Positions 9,955 through 20,900 of a stretch of 64,000 bases of DNA are shown piece by piece; the first letter of the stretch is position 1, and each line of letters starts with the position of its first letter. The notes beneath the pieces are model-generated. The model ran no database searches. It was not told the DNA's origin and worked only from the letters and a program-made list of their open reading frames with translations. Both the position numbers and the translations under genes were made by a program. Source of the stretch: Polytrichum commune (taxonomy: Eukaryota; Streptophyta; Polytrichopsida; Polytrichales; Polytrichaceae); contig OX485806.1 in assembly GCA_950295325.1 (NCBI GenBank), positions 20,336,001 to 20,400,000 of the forward strand. Reading direction: 5' to 3'.

Positions 9955-12900
9955 CTACTCACATTCTACAATACCAGCAAGTTCAAGTAGTCGCATGACC
10001 TCATTATAGGTATATGTAGGTGCATGAATGAACTTGTCACTCTCGTAATCCACCTTGCACAAAAATCTAAGCACATAATAAAGATGTTTACAATACACCC
10101 ATTTTCCTTTCTTTTCCAATGCATGAGAGGACATTTTCGTGAAGTCCGGGCATGTGCAATGCGGGATGTCACCAATTGTGACACGGTATGTAATATCCTC
10201 TTTGGAGACAATGTTGATTATCACTCCAAAACCTGGATATGGAATGGCAGTCACCCCAACTACAAAGTAACCATCCATGAGTCCGGCGCTCTCCCATTTT
10301 TTTTTGTGATCCGTTGTCGGTGCGGTCGGATTGCAACGAACTGTCTTTCCAAACCTGAATGTAGGGTGGGCGTCCGGGTTGGGTGGCATACGAAAATGCG
10401 AGCGAGGGATGGGAAAGGTTGCAATTGTAGAAAGCCTACGACGGGGGGATAATGCTTCCCTTTGCTGTAGTTGAAATCCAGCGTCCTCAAGCGCCAACAC
10501 CTCTTCTCTTGATAGATTGGTGCCTATCTTCACCGGCCAAGTGTTAGGCACTATCGGCCAATCCAACACATATTTCTTCTTACTACCACTCACACAACGC
10601 TTGATGTCGTCAGGGCAGAAGCAAAATTCATACTCCACATTGTTGGGAGAGCGAAATTCCTTCTTGAACCCTTTGTATGTTGGAGCAGGTGTGCCATATT
10701 TTCCAGTACCGACTTTGGCATTGCACATCGTTCCTGTAATGGCCTGTAATGCCCAACATCGTCTAGCTGAGTTGGGTGGCAATCTTGCAATGTGCCAATT
10801 AGAAGCAAGACAATCAGTCTCTAACACGGATGTAGTATGAGTCACACCATGTTGTGCAGAATTCAACGATTCCTCTATACGTTGACGAGTTGCACGAGTG
10901 TTAGGGCGAGGAATTGAAAAATTCACTTTGTCGGGTCGATGAGAATCGCAATCAGCACCCGGGGGCATGTTGAGTTTTCGTTTGGTGGACCCAAATAGCT
11001 CGGACCCTTCCAATGCACAATCTCTAGTGTTGACGTCTTCTGCCCCCGGGAAAGACTTCATGGCATCAGCCAAAATTTTTGGATCTCCACACCTGGCAGC
11101 CGCCTTAAGTTTCAAGGACGCCGAATCAAGACCTTTACCATGAGACCCCCCTTTCAACCATGCACGGTAATTCGCGATTTGCATGAAGGCACGGATCATG
11201 TCATCAACAGTAGCTTCATACAGGCAAGTCATCTTGTTGCCGGATTGTTGGAGCCATTTGTTATGAACAGTCTCGGCAAGGTTGCATGTTGGCATTTCTG
11301 CACGCTCATCTATTGTCATATCCTACGAACAACATACAAATATGGGGTTAAGAAAAAACAAGACACAAATTTATAAAAATGGAAAAAATACGAGAAAGTT
11401 CAATGACATTGAATAATGCAGTGTGGTATGCACTTACAAGTAGCATATGACCACCCCATTGTCTATAACGGAAGTGCCAAAATCCCAACAACTCCGAAAG
11501 GCCAAGGATGCCTTCTTCTGTGGCAGCTCCAGATGACAACCACCAAGAACGAATCACGTGATACTTAGTCTCGGCATCGTCCATTGTTACCGCGTCCTTG
11601 TAATCCTTGCATATTTGCTTGTGTTGAAACTGCAAGGATGGTTTGATATATTTTTGTGTCACCTTATCCAAGCTTGCAGACCAGTGGAAAAGGCATGTGC
11701 GTTCACGTGCGACCATAGGCAGGCTTGGATCGCCGTCCCCATAAACCATCCGCACCGCATTCCAATTGGCTTGAGCACTGTCTGCCATGAACCCTTTGAA
11801 GTTTGTTTTTGGAACACCATTCTCGGCCATAACAGCATTCAGATTTTCCCAAAAGAGAGTTTGTGCTGCACCATCTTCAGATTGCATGTCACAACACGCA
11901 ATGGTCAACACCTTACAGTATCGACTGTCGTACACATGGCAAGCCATTGTCGTCCAATCCTTCAAACGTTTGACATGGTCAAACATGATCCAAGAATTCT
12001 CCATATCTCCCCCAACTTGCATCCTCTTTACAAGCTCCACACCACTGCCCGAAAGGTCTACGGACATCTTGAAAACAAAAACCTTGTCTTTCGATTGCCC
12101 TGGGAACCGACTATCATGGACGAACTTGAAAGCAGAATGGTCTTTGAGTGCCATAATACTATCCATAGTTCCCATTCCACTACGCACAAAACGTTTTGAT
12201 CCAGATACAAAATTACGACAATTTGGGGAGGTTAAAGTGCTGAATTTGTCCATGACCACCTCTAAGGAAGAACCAACCAAGTGATGGCTTTCTCCAATTG
12301 TGGGAGATCTAAGAAGGTAATCGGCCAATAATTGTTTGCTCGCGGCCATAACTATGGCGGAATTTGTGGCTGTGGGTGTTTTCAACACTTCATTGGCAAC
12401 GCACTGGTATGCCATATCCAATGATTCACGACATGTACCATTGGATACAAGGTGATCATGTACACCAAGATGAATGCAAGCTCTGGACATCCCAGCAGAG
12501 GCGGAATGAATGTATATAATGCGAGCAGGGCACAAAGCAATGCACACAGGTGTTGAACGACATACCTTACACTGGATAGTAGACCTAGTAGGGGCAACAT
12601 TATCCACAAGAAATGGCAGAGGGGTTGAACCGGCCCATTCAGTGTTGTTGCGCAGACCCCCATTGCGATGCATGTAATCACAGTAGTCATTAAGACATTG
12701 GAGATGATCTGCACAAGTAGAACGCCGAAAGGATAATCCAAAATCATTTTGGATATTCGTGGTTTTGGTGGTGCACCAAGGGTGACCGTCGCACATTTTA
12801 TCCATACCATCCATGGAGCGGCCATACGTATTTGGAACTCCAAGTGCCACAGGGGGCAAGATAAATAAAACGTCGCCGTCAAAAGAAGATGGCAAGTATT

Positions 12901-13585
12901 TGACATCACGGACATCTATATTGTCAAAATCAATGAATGCAAGATCTGACTTTGACCTTTTCCTAGACTTTGTGAACTTCAAGGCATCAACGATAGTCAA
13001 CCCTGTAGATGATGGTGAAGGGTGCAATGGAGGGCGCTGAGAAGGTGTCATACGGTGAACCAATGTGTTGCACATAGGACTGAATGGGGATTTGGGAAGT
13101 TGTGAAGGAGTGGAATTTTTACTTTTGAATGGAAATGACGATATGTCTGAAAGATCAACAGCAGCACAAATATCATATTCTGAATCAGACAGCACCAATA
13201 CACTATCATCATTGGGCTCCAACTTAACAGTTGCAACAGTGGGCATTTGAACTGTGGATGTACCGGATTCATTGGTCAATAAGACAGTTGGAGCTTGCAT
13301 CTGCGATTCAGAAAGACCTATGACCCTGAATGAACCAGGCCCTAAAATCCACACAAATCCATCTTCAGTTCTAGTCTTTTGAACCAAAATCGTTTCATAC
13401 ACCTCTCCATCCGCAGAGTACATCTCTTGTTCTAAATACATGCTTCTTAGTTGGAGATTGAATCTCAAACTAAGCAAATCTTCCGAGACACACACAAAAC
13501 CATCATCCTGAAGTGGTAGCAGGAAAGGAACAAAGGATCCGGGAGCTCTAATGGTAGCCATGGAGAAAGAAAGCAATAGATGCAT
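9955..13585 (-). CDS. Mutator-like (MULE) transposase, two exons, about 1171 aa
   Basis: The enzyme that would cut and re-insert the element at its TIRs. Exon 1 is 13585-11438 and exon 2 is 11322-9955. The 115-bp intron has the donor CTT|GTAAGT and acceptor TTCGTAG|GA, both phase 0, and both exons are open. Residues about 335-385 form a Cys/His zinc-binding region (CKVCRSTPVC, then SRACIHLGVHDH). The DDE core spans about 520-690, with the first Asp near 537 (WIMFDHVK), the second near 601 (FMADSAQANW) and the CxxH motif CLFHW near 630. The third acidic residue I cannot place with certainty. A SWIM zinc finger (PHCTCPDF then YCKHLYYVL) is at about 1100-1130, as in other MULE transposases. No internal stop or shift is seen, so this copy may be functional. 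It reads away from the cargo genes. An alternative last exon lies at 7962-8081. Confidence 0.85.
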
Positions 13586-14739
13586 GTCACAATAATATTG
13601 GATGGACGGAGATTATTATACTGAATGGTATGTACTAAAAAATGGGGTGTCGATCAAAACTTTGAATACTATAGCATCCAATAATACACAAGTAGACAAC
13701 TCACACTGACAGTTAAAGAATAGATTAGGCCAAACATAAAACCCTAAACCAAACCCAATAAACTATCTCATTTGGAAACAAAACCATAGCGAACCATAGT
13801 GAGATGTGGATCTTAAATTCATGACACCATAAGTCATGTCCATTATAACATTGGGAAGAATATATGAAGAAGAGATTTAACTAATGTATATAACTTAATA
13901 AAAATATAAATTATTTAGAATATAGATCTATATATATTTATATATCTATGTTTATATCTATATGTTTATATGTTTATATGTTTATATGTCTACATCTATA
14001 TATCTATATGTCTATATGTCTATATTTATATGTCTATATATCTATATTTATATCTATATGTCTATATTTATATCTATATGTCTATATATGTATATATGTA
14101 TATATGTATGAATTCCTAAATGAAAACGGAAGAAACGCGGCCACGGACATCATTGAAAAACGTGTTATATAATGAACAAATACATATAAATCAATACTAA
14201 CAATTTGGCGAATAATTTCACTTTTTATATGATGTTGGGGAAGTGAAGGATTTAAACCCTATAACCTTCTTAGAATGTTCCCCAATCATGTGCAAAAAAA
14301 TGATTTCGGAAAATTTCCAAAATGTACCGTATAGGAAGATTTCCCAAAAATCTACGATGTCATCAATTTCAGAGTTTTTAGAAATTCATAAGAATTTGAA
14401 ATTTAATGAAAAAAATCTAATTTTTTGTATATTACTACATATGATGGGTGTAACTATGAGGAAAAAATTTCAAGCTAATTAATTTTAATATGTAGGAGAT
14501 ATACCTATCTAAAGTTTTCTAAAATCTATGGGTTTTGTATTTTTATTTTTTTCCCCCCCAACCTTTCATTCCCTTCTGAACCTAAACCTAAACCTAAACC
14601 ACTTCGCGTTCACGGCCGCCATGGCCGAGGCGTATAAATAATGATGAAAAGGTGTTTCTACAACAAACTTACATGAGCGACCTTCTGTTTAGCACTGCGT
14701 ATGAGAGCAAGTTTGTAGAGAAGTTGCTGGTTGGACCTG
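13586..14739. promoter_or_regulatory. Transposase upstream region with AT-rich simple repeat
   Basis: This divergent intergenic stretch should hold the transposase promoter. Positions 13924-14110 are a long tract of TATATCTA/TATGTTTATA-type units, low in complexity and likely easy to unwind. At 14577-14602 three AACCTAA units form a telo-box-like motif. No defined TATA or start site can be assigned from sequence alone. Confidence 0.45.
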
Positions 14740-15608
14740 CTTGTGCGCTAGTGCACAAACTTGCATTAGGACTATTTCTGTTCATTTTTTCTTTCAATGC
14801 TAGCACTTACATAAGATTTGTTTAGCCCTGCTGCTGAGAGTTGTTTGTGCGCTAGAGCACAAACATCATAGAATTCTTTGTGTTTACTTTGTTCTTTAGA
14901 TCTATCATTTGCATACGATTTGTTGCGCCCTTCTGCTGGAAGTTCTTTGTGCGCTAGCGCACAAACATCCTTTAGGACTCTTTTTGTTTAGGGTGTTCTT
15001 TAGATCTATCATTTACATACAATTTATTGCGTCATTTTGCTGGAAGTTCTTTGTGCACTAGCGCACAAACATCCTTTAGGACTCTTTTTGTTTAGGGTGT
15101 TCTTTAGATCTATCATTTGCATACAATTTATTGCGTCATTTTGCTGGAAGTTCTTTGTGCACTAGCGCACAAACATCCTTTAGGACTCTTTTTGTTTAGG
15201 GTGTTCTTTAGATATATCATTTGCATACAATTTGTTGCGCCCTTCTACAGGAAGTTCTTTGTGCGCTGGCGCACAAACATCCTTTAGGACTCTTTTTGTT
15301 TTCTGTGTTCTTTAGATCTATCATTTGCATACGATTTGTTGCGCCCCTCTACTAGAAGTTCTTTGTGCGCAGGCGCACAATCCTTTCTTAGTACTTCTAT
15401 TCATTTTTCTGTTTTAGTTCTTACATTTAGTTTAAGCTTCATTTCATTTTCTCTGGTTTACACTTCATCTGCCTTGCTGTTGGATTCTGCTTGTGCGCTG
15501 GCGCACATTAATCAGGTATTTTTCCATTGATTTTTTGTTTACTTCTATCAATGGTTTTAAGCTTGTTATGTCCTGATCTTGCTTTCTGGTTGTGCGCTGG
15601 TGACTAGT
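14740..15608. repeat. Array of 20-bp palindromes with 104-bp period
   Basis: Eight full palindromes of the form TTTGTGCGCTAGCGCACAAA and one partial copy start at 14740, 14844, 14946, 15050, 15154, 15258, 15362, 15490 and 15589 (partial). The spacings are 104, 102, 104, 104, 104, 104, 128 and 99. The central four (14946-15361) sit in near-identical repeat units, so they arose by tandem duplication. The outer copies have diverged between palindromes while the palindromes stayed. That pattern suggests selection on the palindrome itself and on the spacing, about ten turns of B-DNA. The array lies just upstream of the kinase and methyltransferase genes, between the two divergent halves of the MULE. 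A protein-bound operator, partition-like or assembly site is inferred. The element's own ParB-fold protein is one candidate binder. Confidence 0.9.
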
Positions 15609-16364
15609 TCGATTTATATATTATGGTTTATCTACTAATATTTGCTTGAATCTTGTTCTTAAATTTTTTTAGAACATTTTACAACTTCTGTTTTGCTTTG
15701 TTATTTATAATTGGATTTTTTTTAATTGATGTTCTGAACTTCATGTGTAGCACTACACCTCCGATCTGGTTGTGTACCAAGTACAAAGGCATCAACTTTC
15801 AATCCAGGTATTTTTTCACTCTATTATGTTTTGTTTTGCTTTTATTTGTTTTGTTTTGCCTTGTTCTATTTTATTTTGCTTTGTTTTGTTTTGTTTTGTT
15901 TTGTTTTTCTTCTAAATTCCGAATCATCTCAGCTGGCGTGGATGGATGTTTTATGCTTCCTCACGTCCTAGGTGTTAGGACGTGTAATTACATCACACTC
16001 ATCATTTCCAGCTGGTATGGTCCACATGATTATAATTTTCATGTGCATATCCTGGATTTGATTTTTAACATTCAACTTCAAATGGCCCTAGCAGACGTGA
16101 ATGGATGTTTCATGCATTCTCACGTCCTAGGTGTTCATATATGTATTTCTATAATATATTTTCCTTCTATCCGTGTACCAATCCATTTTTTAACTGACTT
16201 TTAAGATGTGTATCTAAATCCTATATTTCATTTCTTCAGCGTTAAGCATACAACCCATACTATATGGTAATTTCATGTGGTTTTATTGACTCTTATATGC
16301 AGGTGTTCATTGTTCGTTGATGCTATCTTCAACATACTATTCAAGGTGATTATTACTTACAACT
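15609..16364 (+). promoter_or_regulatory. Probable spliced 5' leader of the cargo genes
   Basis: There is no long open frame of interest. Several short AG...GT-bounded blocks look like leader exons: about 15751-15808 (CTTTCAATCCAG|GTATTT at its end) and about 16304-16345 (TATATGCAG before it, TTCAAG|GTGATT after). A TTTTG-rich simple tract fills 15826-15908. Leader introns are common upstream of plant transposon genes. This is a splice-signal reading, not proof of transcription. Confidence 0.35.
15936..16135 (+). repeat. Pair of 41-bp direct repeats with a hairpin
   Basis: About 41 bp at 15936-15976 recurs at 16094-16135 (shared core CTCACGTCCTAGGTGTT). At 15962-15984 the first copy extends into a 9-bp stem, CACGTCCTA/TAGGACGTG, with a 5-base loop. 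It lies in the presumed leader of the cargo genes. The function is unknown. Confidence 0.7.
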
Positions 16365-17861
16365 ATGGAACCTCTTCTCAATAAGCCTAATCAAATGGTT
16401 ACTTTGAGTGTGCAAAGCTTCCTTGTAGAATGGTGGGGTGATATGTCTTGGGATTCAATCCATCAAAATTTTGTATCGATGGGTATGTCCGGCCCTATCC
16501 TTTTGCGTGAGCGTGTGAAGATCATGATTGATGATTACATCTCGAGACGTTTTCCATCTTGCAAAGAAATGTCTAATTATAATACTTGGAAAGACAACGT
16601 CTCTTCTAATTTTATTGGACAAATGCCCGATGTGATTTCAAAGGTGCATCGGAAAGTCACACATGGTTGGACATTGGACAAGTTAGAAGCGCAAAAATTT
16701 AATTCCGATCGGTGGCGAGTGGAGATTCCACAACTTTCAAGACGTAGAAAAATTCATGTCAAAAATTTGAACCGTGTTGATCGACACGTCATTCCTGGAG
16801 GTGGTGCTTTTCTTTTTGTTTGGAGAGATGTTGTTATTGAGAAGCATGAACGACTAGGCCGTGGTTCATATGGAGTGGTGTGGAAATGTTTCATTAAGGA
16901 CAATTCAGATACTGATCCATTCGTACCCTATGCCATTAAATTTTTCTTGGATCATAATGGAAATCCTCATCATGCAAGCATGAAGGAGTTCTATTCTGTG
17001 GCTTCCATAGATCATGGTGGTGTTATCAAACCGTTTGCTTTCCAAACGACACCCGCACCCGCCATCTTCTTGCCTTATTGGAATGGTGGGACATTGGGAG
17101 ATATATTCAAAAGTGTGAAAGACCATGGAACTAATAAGTATGATGTTTTTCAACGTCTCACAATATTCAAGAAAAATCATCCAGAACAAATATCTAAAAT
17201 TTAAGAATTGGAGCGGTTAAGGCTTTTCTTGTTAAACCGTTGTACCCTTGCGATCACCTTCATTCAAATCATGGCCGATGTACTTACCATTCACAATGTA
17301 TTTCATTGTGATTTATCCTTTACAAACATCTTATTCCATTTTGGTGAGATGGATGATAAAGATGAAATTTACATAGGCATTGGTGATTGGAGATCGGCAA
17401 CAATATCGTCAGATAGACGACATTCAAATCATTTCTTGCAGTCTGAATCTTTGAGACATTCTAGGCTCCAAGAACGTTGGTGGGTAGATCCTGAGTTGTT
17501 CTTTACCAAAGACCACAATGCTCGTCCGTGCCATACCGAAAAGACAGAGTCATATTCTGTATCGAAGATTGCAGAGGCTATTTGGGGTTTATATGTCGAT
17601 CCAATATATCTCAAAGTCATTTACTCTCGTTTTTATAATATTTTGTTACATTGTATTCGTCGAATGTCATGCACTTCAACCACGGAGCTTCGCATGACCC
17701 CTACTGATGTCATGAATCGATTGTCTCGCGAACCAGATTTTCATACTTTTCCCTTCAACAAACACATCCGTCAACGTTATCTTACTCTACCAGAACGGAA
17801 TAGGGTTCATAGTCGTCAAATTGATTGTGATGATGAAATCCCTTTCAAACGTCGGAAATAA
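16365..17861 (+). CDS. Protein-kinase-like protein (499 codons, one in-frame stop)
   Basis: The frame has a kinase fold in its second half. A glycine-rich loop GRGSYGVV is at residues 163-170, the ATP lysine in YAIKFF near 190, a hinge-like PYWNGGTL near 235, the catalytic loop HCDLSFTNIL near 313 (Asp and Asn kept, Arg replaced by Cys), GDW in place of DFG near 339, and DPE in place of APE near 373. The first 150 residues are not recognised. All core catalytic residues are present, so phosphotransfer is possible in principle. A single TAA at 17202-17204 interrupts the frame between the two lobes. No intron with GT-AG ends would remove it, and homology of tone continues straight after it, so it is probably a recent nonsense change in this copy. 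The nearest relatives are unclear; it is not a standard receptor-like kinase. It is followed after 135 bp by the ParB-methyltransferase gene on the same strand. Confidence 0.75.
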
Positions 17862-17879
17862 ATTATATATTTTTATATT

Positions 17880-17885
17880 AATAAA
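17880..17885 (+). terminator. Poly(A) signal of the kinase-like gene
   Basis: AATAAA 19 bases past the stop, in an AT-rich trailer. A second AATAAA overlaps the stop at 17857-17862. It implies that the kinase transcript can end before the next gene begins at 17997. Confidence 0.5.
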
Positions 17886-17996
17886 GTATTGGATTTGTAA
17901 AATCCCTTATGTATTATTTTGAAGTATATATACGATGAAGTTATTTCTATCATTTTTTGTTTGCATTTTCATTTATGTTTTTTGTTTGCAGAAAAT

Positions 17997-20900
17997 ATGT
18001 TTCCTAAAGGAAAACAAAAAGACCCATCCTCCAATGCGTTACAACCTCTCTCACCAAGAATACAAACTATCCATCAACAAGGCGTTAAATCAACAACTAG
18101 GAAAAGAAGACAAGGTGAAAACTCCACCCCTACGCGAAGGTCTCATCGCAACAAGGGACTTCAACCTGATGTTGTTCTTGAAACAGTGGAAGAAGATTAT
18201 GCATCTTCCATGCATTCGAACGATCAACCACAAATCCATTCTAAAGAAAATACAATAACATTGTCGCAAAGATTGGAGCCACTTTTGGGACAACATCAAA
18301 ATATTACTGAAGATGTTGCAACAAAAATTGTCAATAATATTGTGGATTTAGTTGCAGAACAAGTTATTGAGGAATCCACTTTAGAGAAATCGCATGAAGA
18401 AAATCAAGACAATCTGCAATATGATGATACACAAGACTCTCAAGAGAATCAACACTTTCAAGTGACACAAACTTCTCTAGAGAATCAACAATTTCAGGAT
18501 ACACAAACTTCTCCAGGAAATCAACACTTTCAAGAGACACCAGATTCTCAACATAATGAACAATTCCAAGAACAACATCTTTCTCTTGTGAATCAACGAT
18601 TACAGCATAGAAAGCATTCTTTAACATTGTCTCAAGGGACAATATCTACATCTCAATTTACTGGTGGACCTTCTGAAGGTGTAACTAATCGACGTAAAAA
18701 AGAGAAGGTAAATTTTATTTTCATTTGTATTAAACGGTTTGAATTTTTTAAATTTATATATATTCTCTATTATTATTAGGTTTATATTCTTACATACATG
18801 AATATTGTGCAGAGTGGAAAAAATGATATTCATGAAGGATTATGGACACCTCCGCCTACATTGGAGAACCCAGCTGAACATGAAGGGAAATCCATCAAGT
18901 ACACGAGAATGAGACTCTTGGAGCGAAAACAAAAAATCAACTCGACATTGAATGATATATGTGTCATGAAATATCCTGTGCCTATCCCTTTGTGTCGAAT
19001 GATTGGCATGGAGGTGGTTAGGCCCGCATTGGACGATGATGTATCAATTTTGTCACGTTCGTTTCTCAATGGTTATATTCCTGGGTCTGCATCATTTTAT
19101 GTCTCGGTAGAGCATGAAGAGGGATACACGATTGATGTCAATGATGATATTGTGAATGAATGGGATGAAATTTGGAAACAAAAAAATGAAGAATTTGAAG
19201 CGTATCTGACAGAGCATGGTTTGCATGCATTCAAAAATAAAATGTTTCACATTTGGGATGGAAATCATCGCTTTAAAGCGTGGTACAATACCAAAGAGAT
19301 GAAGTTGGGTGGTGTTGAATATCATATAAGCCCTACATCGATAATCCTTGATGGACGAAAAGAAAATCATTCTGTTATCACATGTCTCTGCGATGATATC
19401 AACATGTAAGTATTTTATTCATTTGTATTTTGATTATCTTATATTGTTAATTTTCTTTACATGTTTCATCTTTAATTTTTTCATATTTTTATATTATGTT
19501 TATATTTTGAAATGATTCAGATCAACAGAGAAAAATGTTGTCAAACCTCGATTCATTCACACACTCTTCAAAGTGACAAAATATGGAAGTCAACCACTGG
19601 AATGGTGGGAAGGAAGGATTAGTCCTGAGCAAATGGCTTTGTGCAAAAAGAGAAAATCAGTAAATTCCAAAAAGTGGTATAATGTCACACAAGAGATCCT
19701 GGTCGAACATATTTACAAGGTAAATTTTGTATTTCCTTATTTCTTTAACTATGTCAATTCATATTTATGGATTTCTAGATTTTCTTTCTTTATGCTCATC
19801 AATACTTTGTATTGTACAGAGTGAAATTGAGGACGAGGTTGCAAAAACAACTGAAAACTATATCAACTTGGAGGTTGCAGATCACATCGGATTGCAACAA
19901 ATAATTGCAACAGCGTCACAATCCATCAAAACTAAAAAACGGTCAACACTGGTTAAAATTTTGGCCATCGCTGATCCCGAAAATGGCACAGAGTTTTTTG
20001 ATGAAATCAAAAAACACTATGACAAAAATGGAGACAATGTGCAAATGACCCTTGATCGCCTCCATCGTCTTTGTCAATCTCAGGTTGGCTCCAAAGAGAA
20101 AACGAATTGGCTAAAGCTCTGGAATGCTAATGATGACACAAAACATGCTGCATCGTTTCCTTTAGAAATTGGAGGAAATGATGCATTGGATCCATGGCTG
20201 ACAAGAAGAACATTTTGGTGGCAGGTATTTATATATGAAGTTTACTATTTGATATGTAATATATTTATGTATCAGATATATAATATATATGTATGTTTGA
20301 TATATGTATTATGATACATAACTATTTGTATATTGTATATTAATTATTTTTATGTATGTTATACAGCTCAAAGAGGAGGCATACAAAAAAATTGACTACT
20401 ACATCAATCATGATGATGCAACACAACGATTGGTGTTGGACAATATGACTTCGGATGTTCCGGATGTTGTCTCATATATTAGAACATGGGAGGAAAAAAT
20501 TGGGAACATGGCCTTTTTAGTGGAAATACCCACTAAGGTGAATGCAAAGACTGTGTGGAGGAACAATATATGGAAAGATCAACCAGGTTCTGCTGCAATC
20601 ATGTGTCGTATAATTTATCGATACATTAAATTCATTTTGATTGCAAATGGAAAACTTCGAGGTCGTCCATCATGGTGGTCTTCTTGGACACTTGCAGAAG
20701 GAATGCTTTGGAATATTGAACAAAGAAAATGGCCATCTGCACATCGCGAAGGGGGATGTTGGTATTTGGACCTTCCCAACGGTTCTTTACCAGAAGAAGA
20801 AACACAATTGTTTGAAGATTGCAATGCAAGAGTTGAAGAACAAAGAAGTGTTGGTATTAATGTGGGTGAAATGCCAACATTTGAAACCGAACAACCATCG

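Noticed and set aside
11558-12284. Plus-strand frames of 165-213 codons
   Set aside because: They are mirror frames of the transposase exon on the minus strand.
14740-15608. CRISPR-like array (short palindromic repeats at regular spacing)
   Set aside because: The sequences between palindromes are copies of each other in the middle units, not unique spacers, and the genome is a plant nuclear one with no cas genes nearby.
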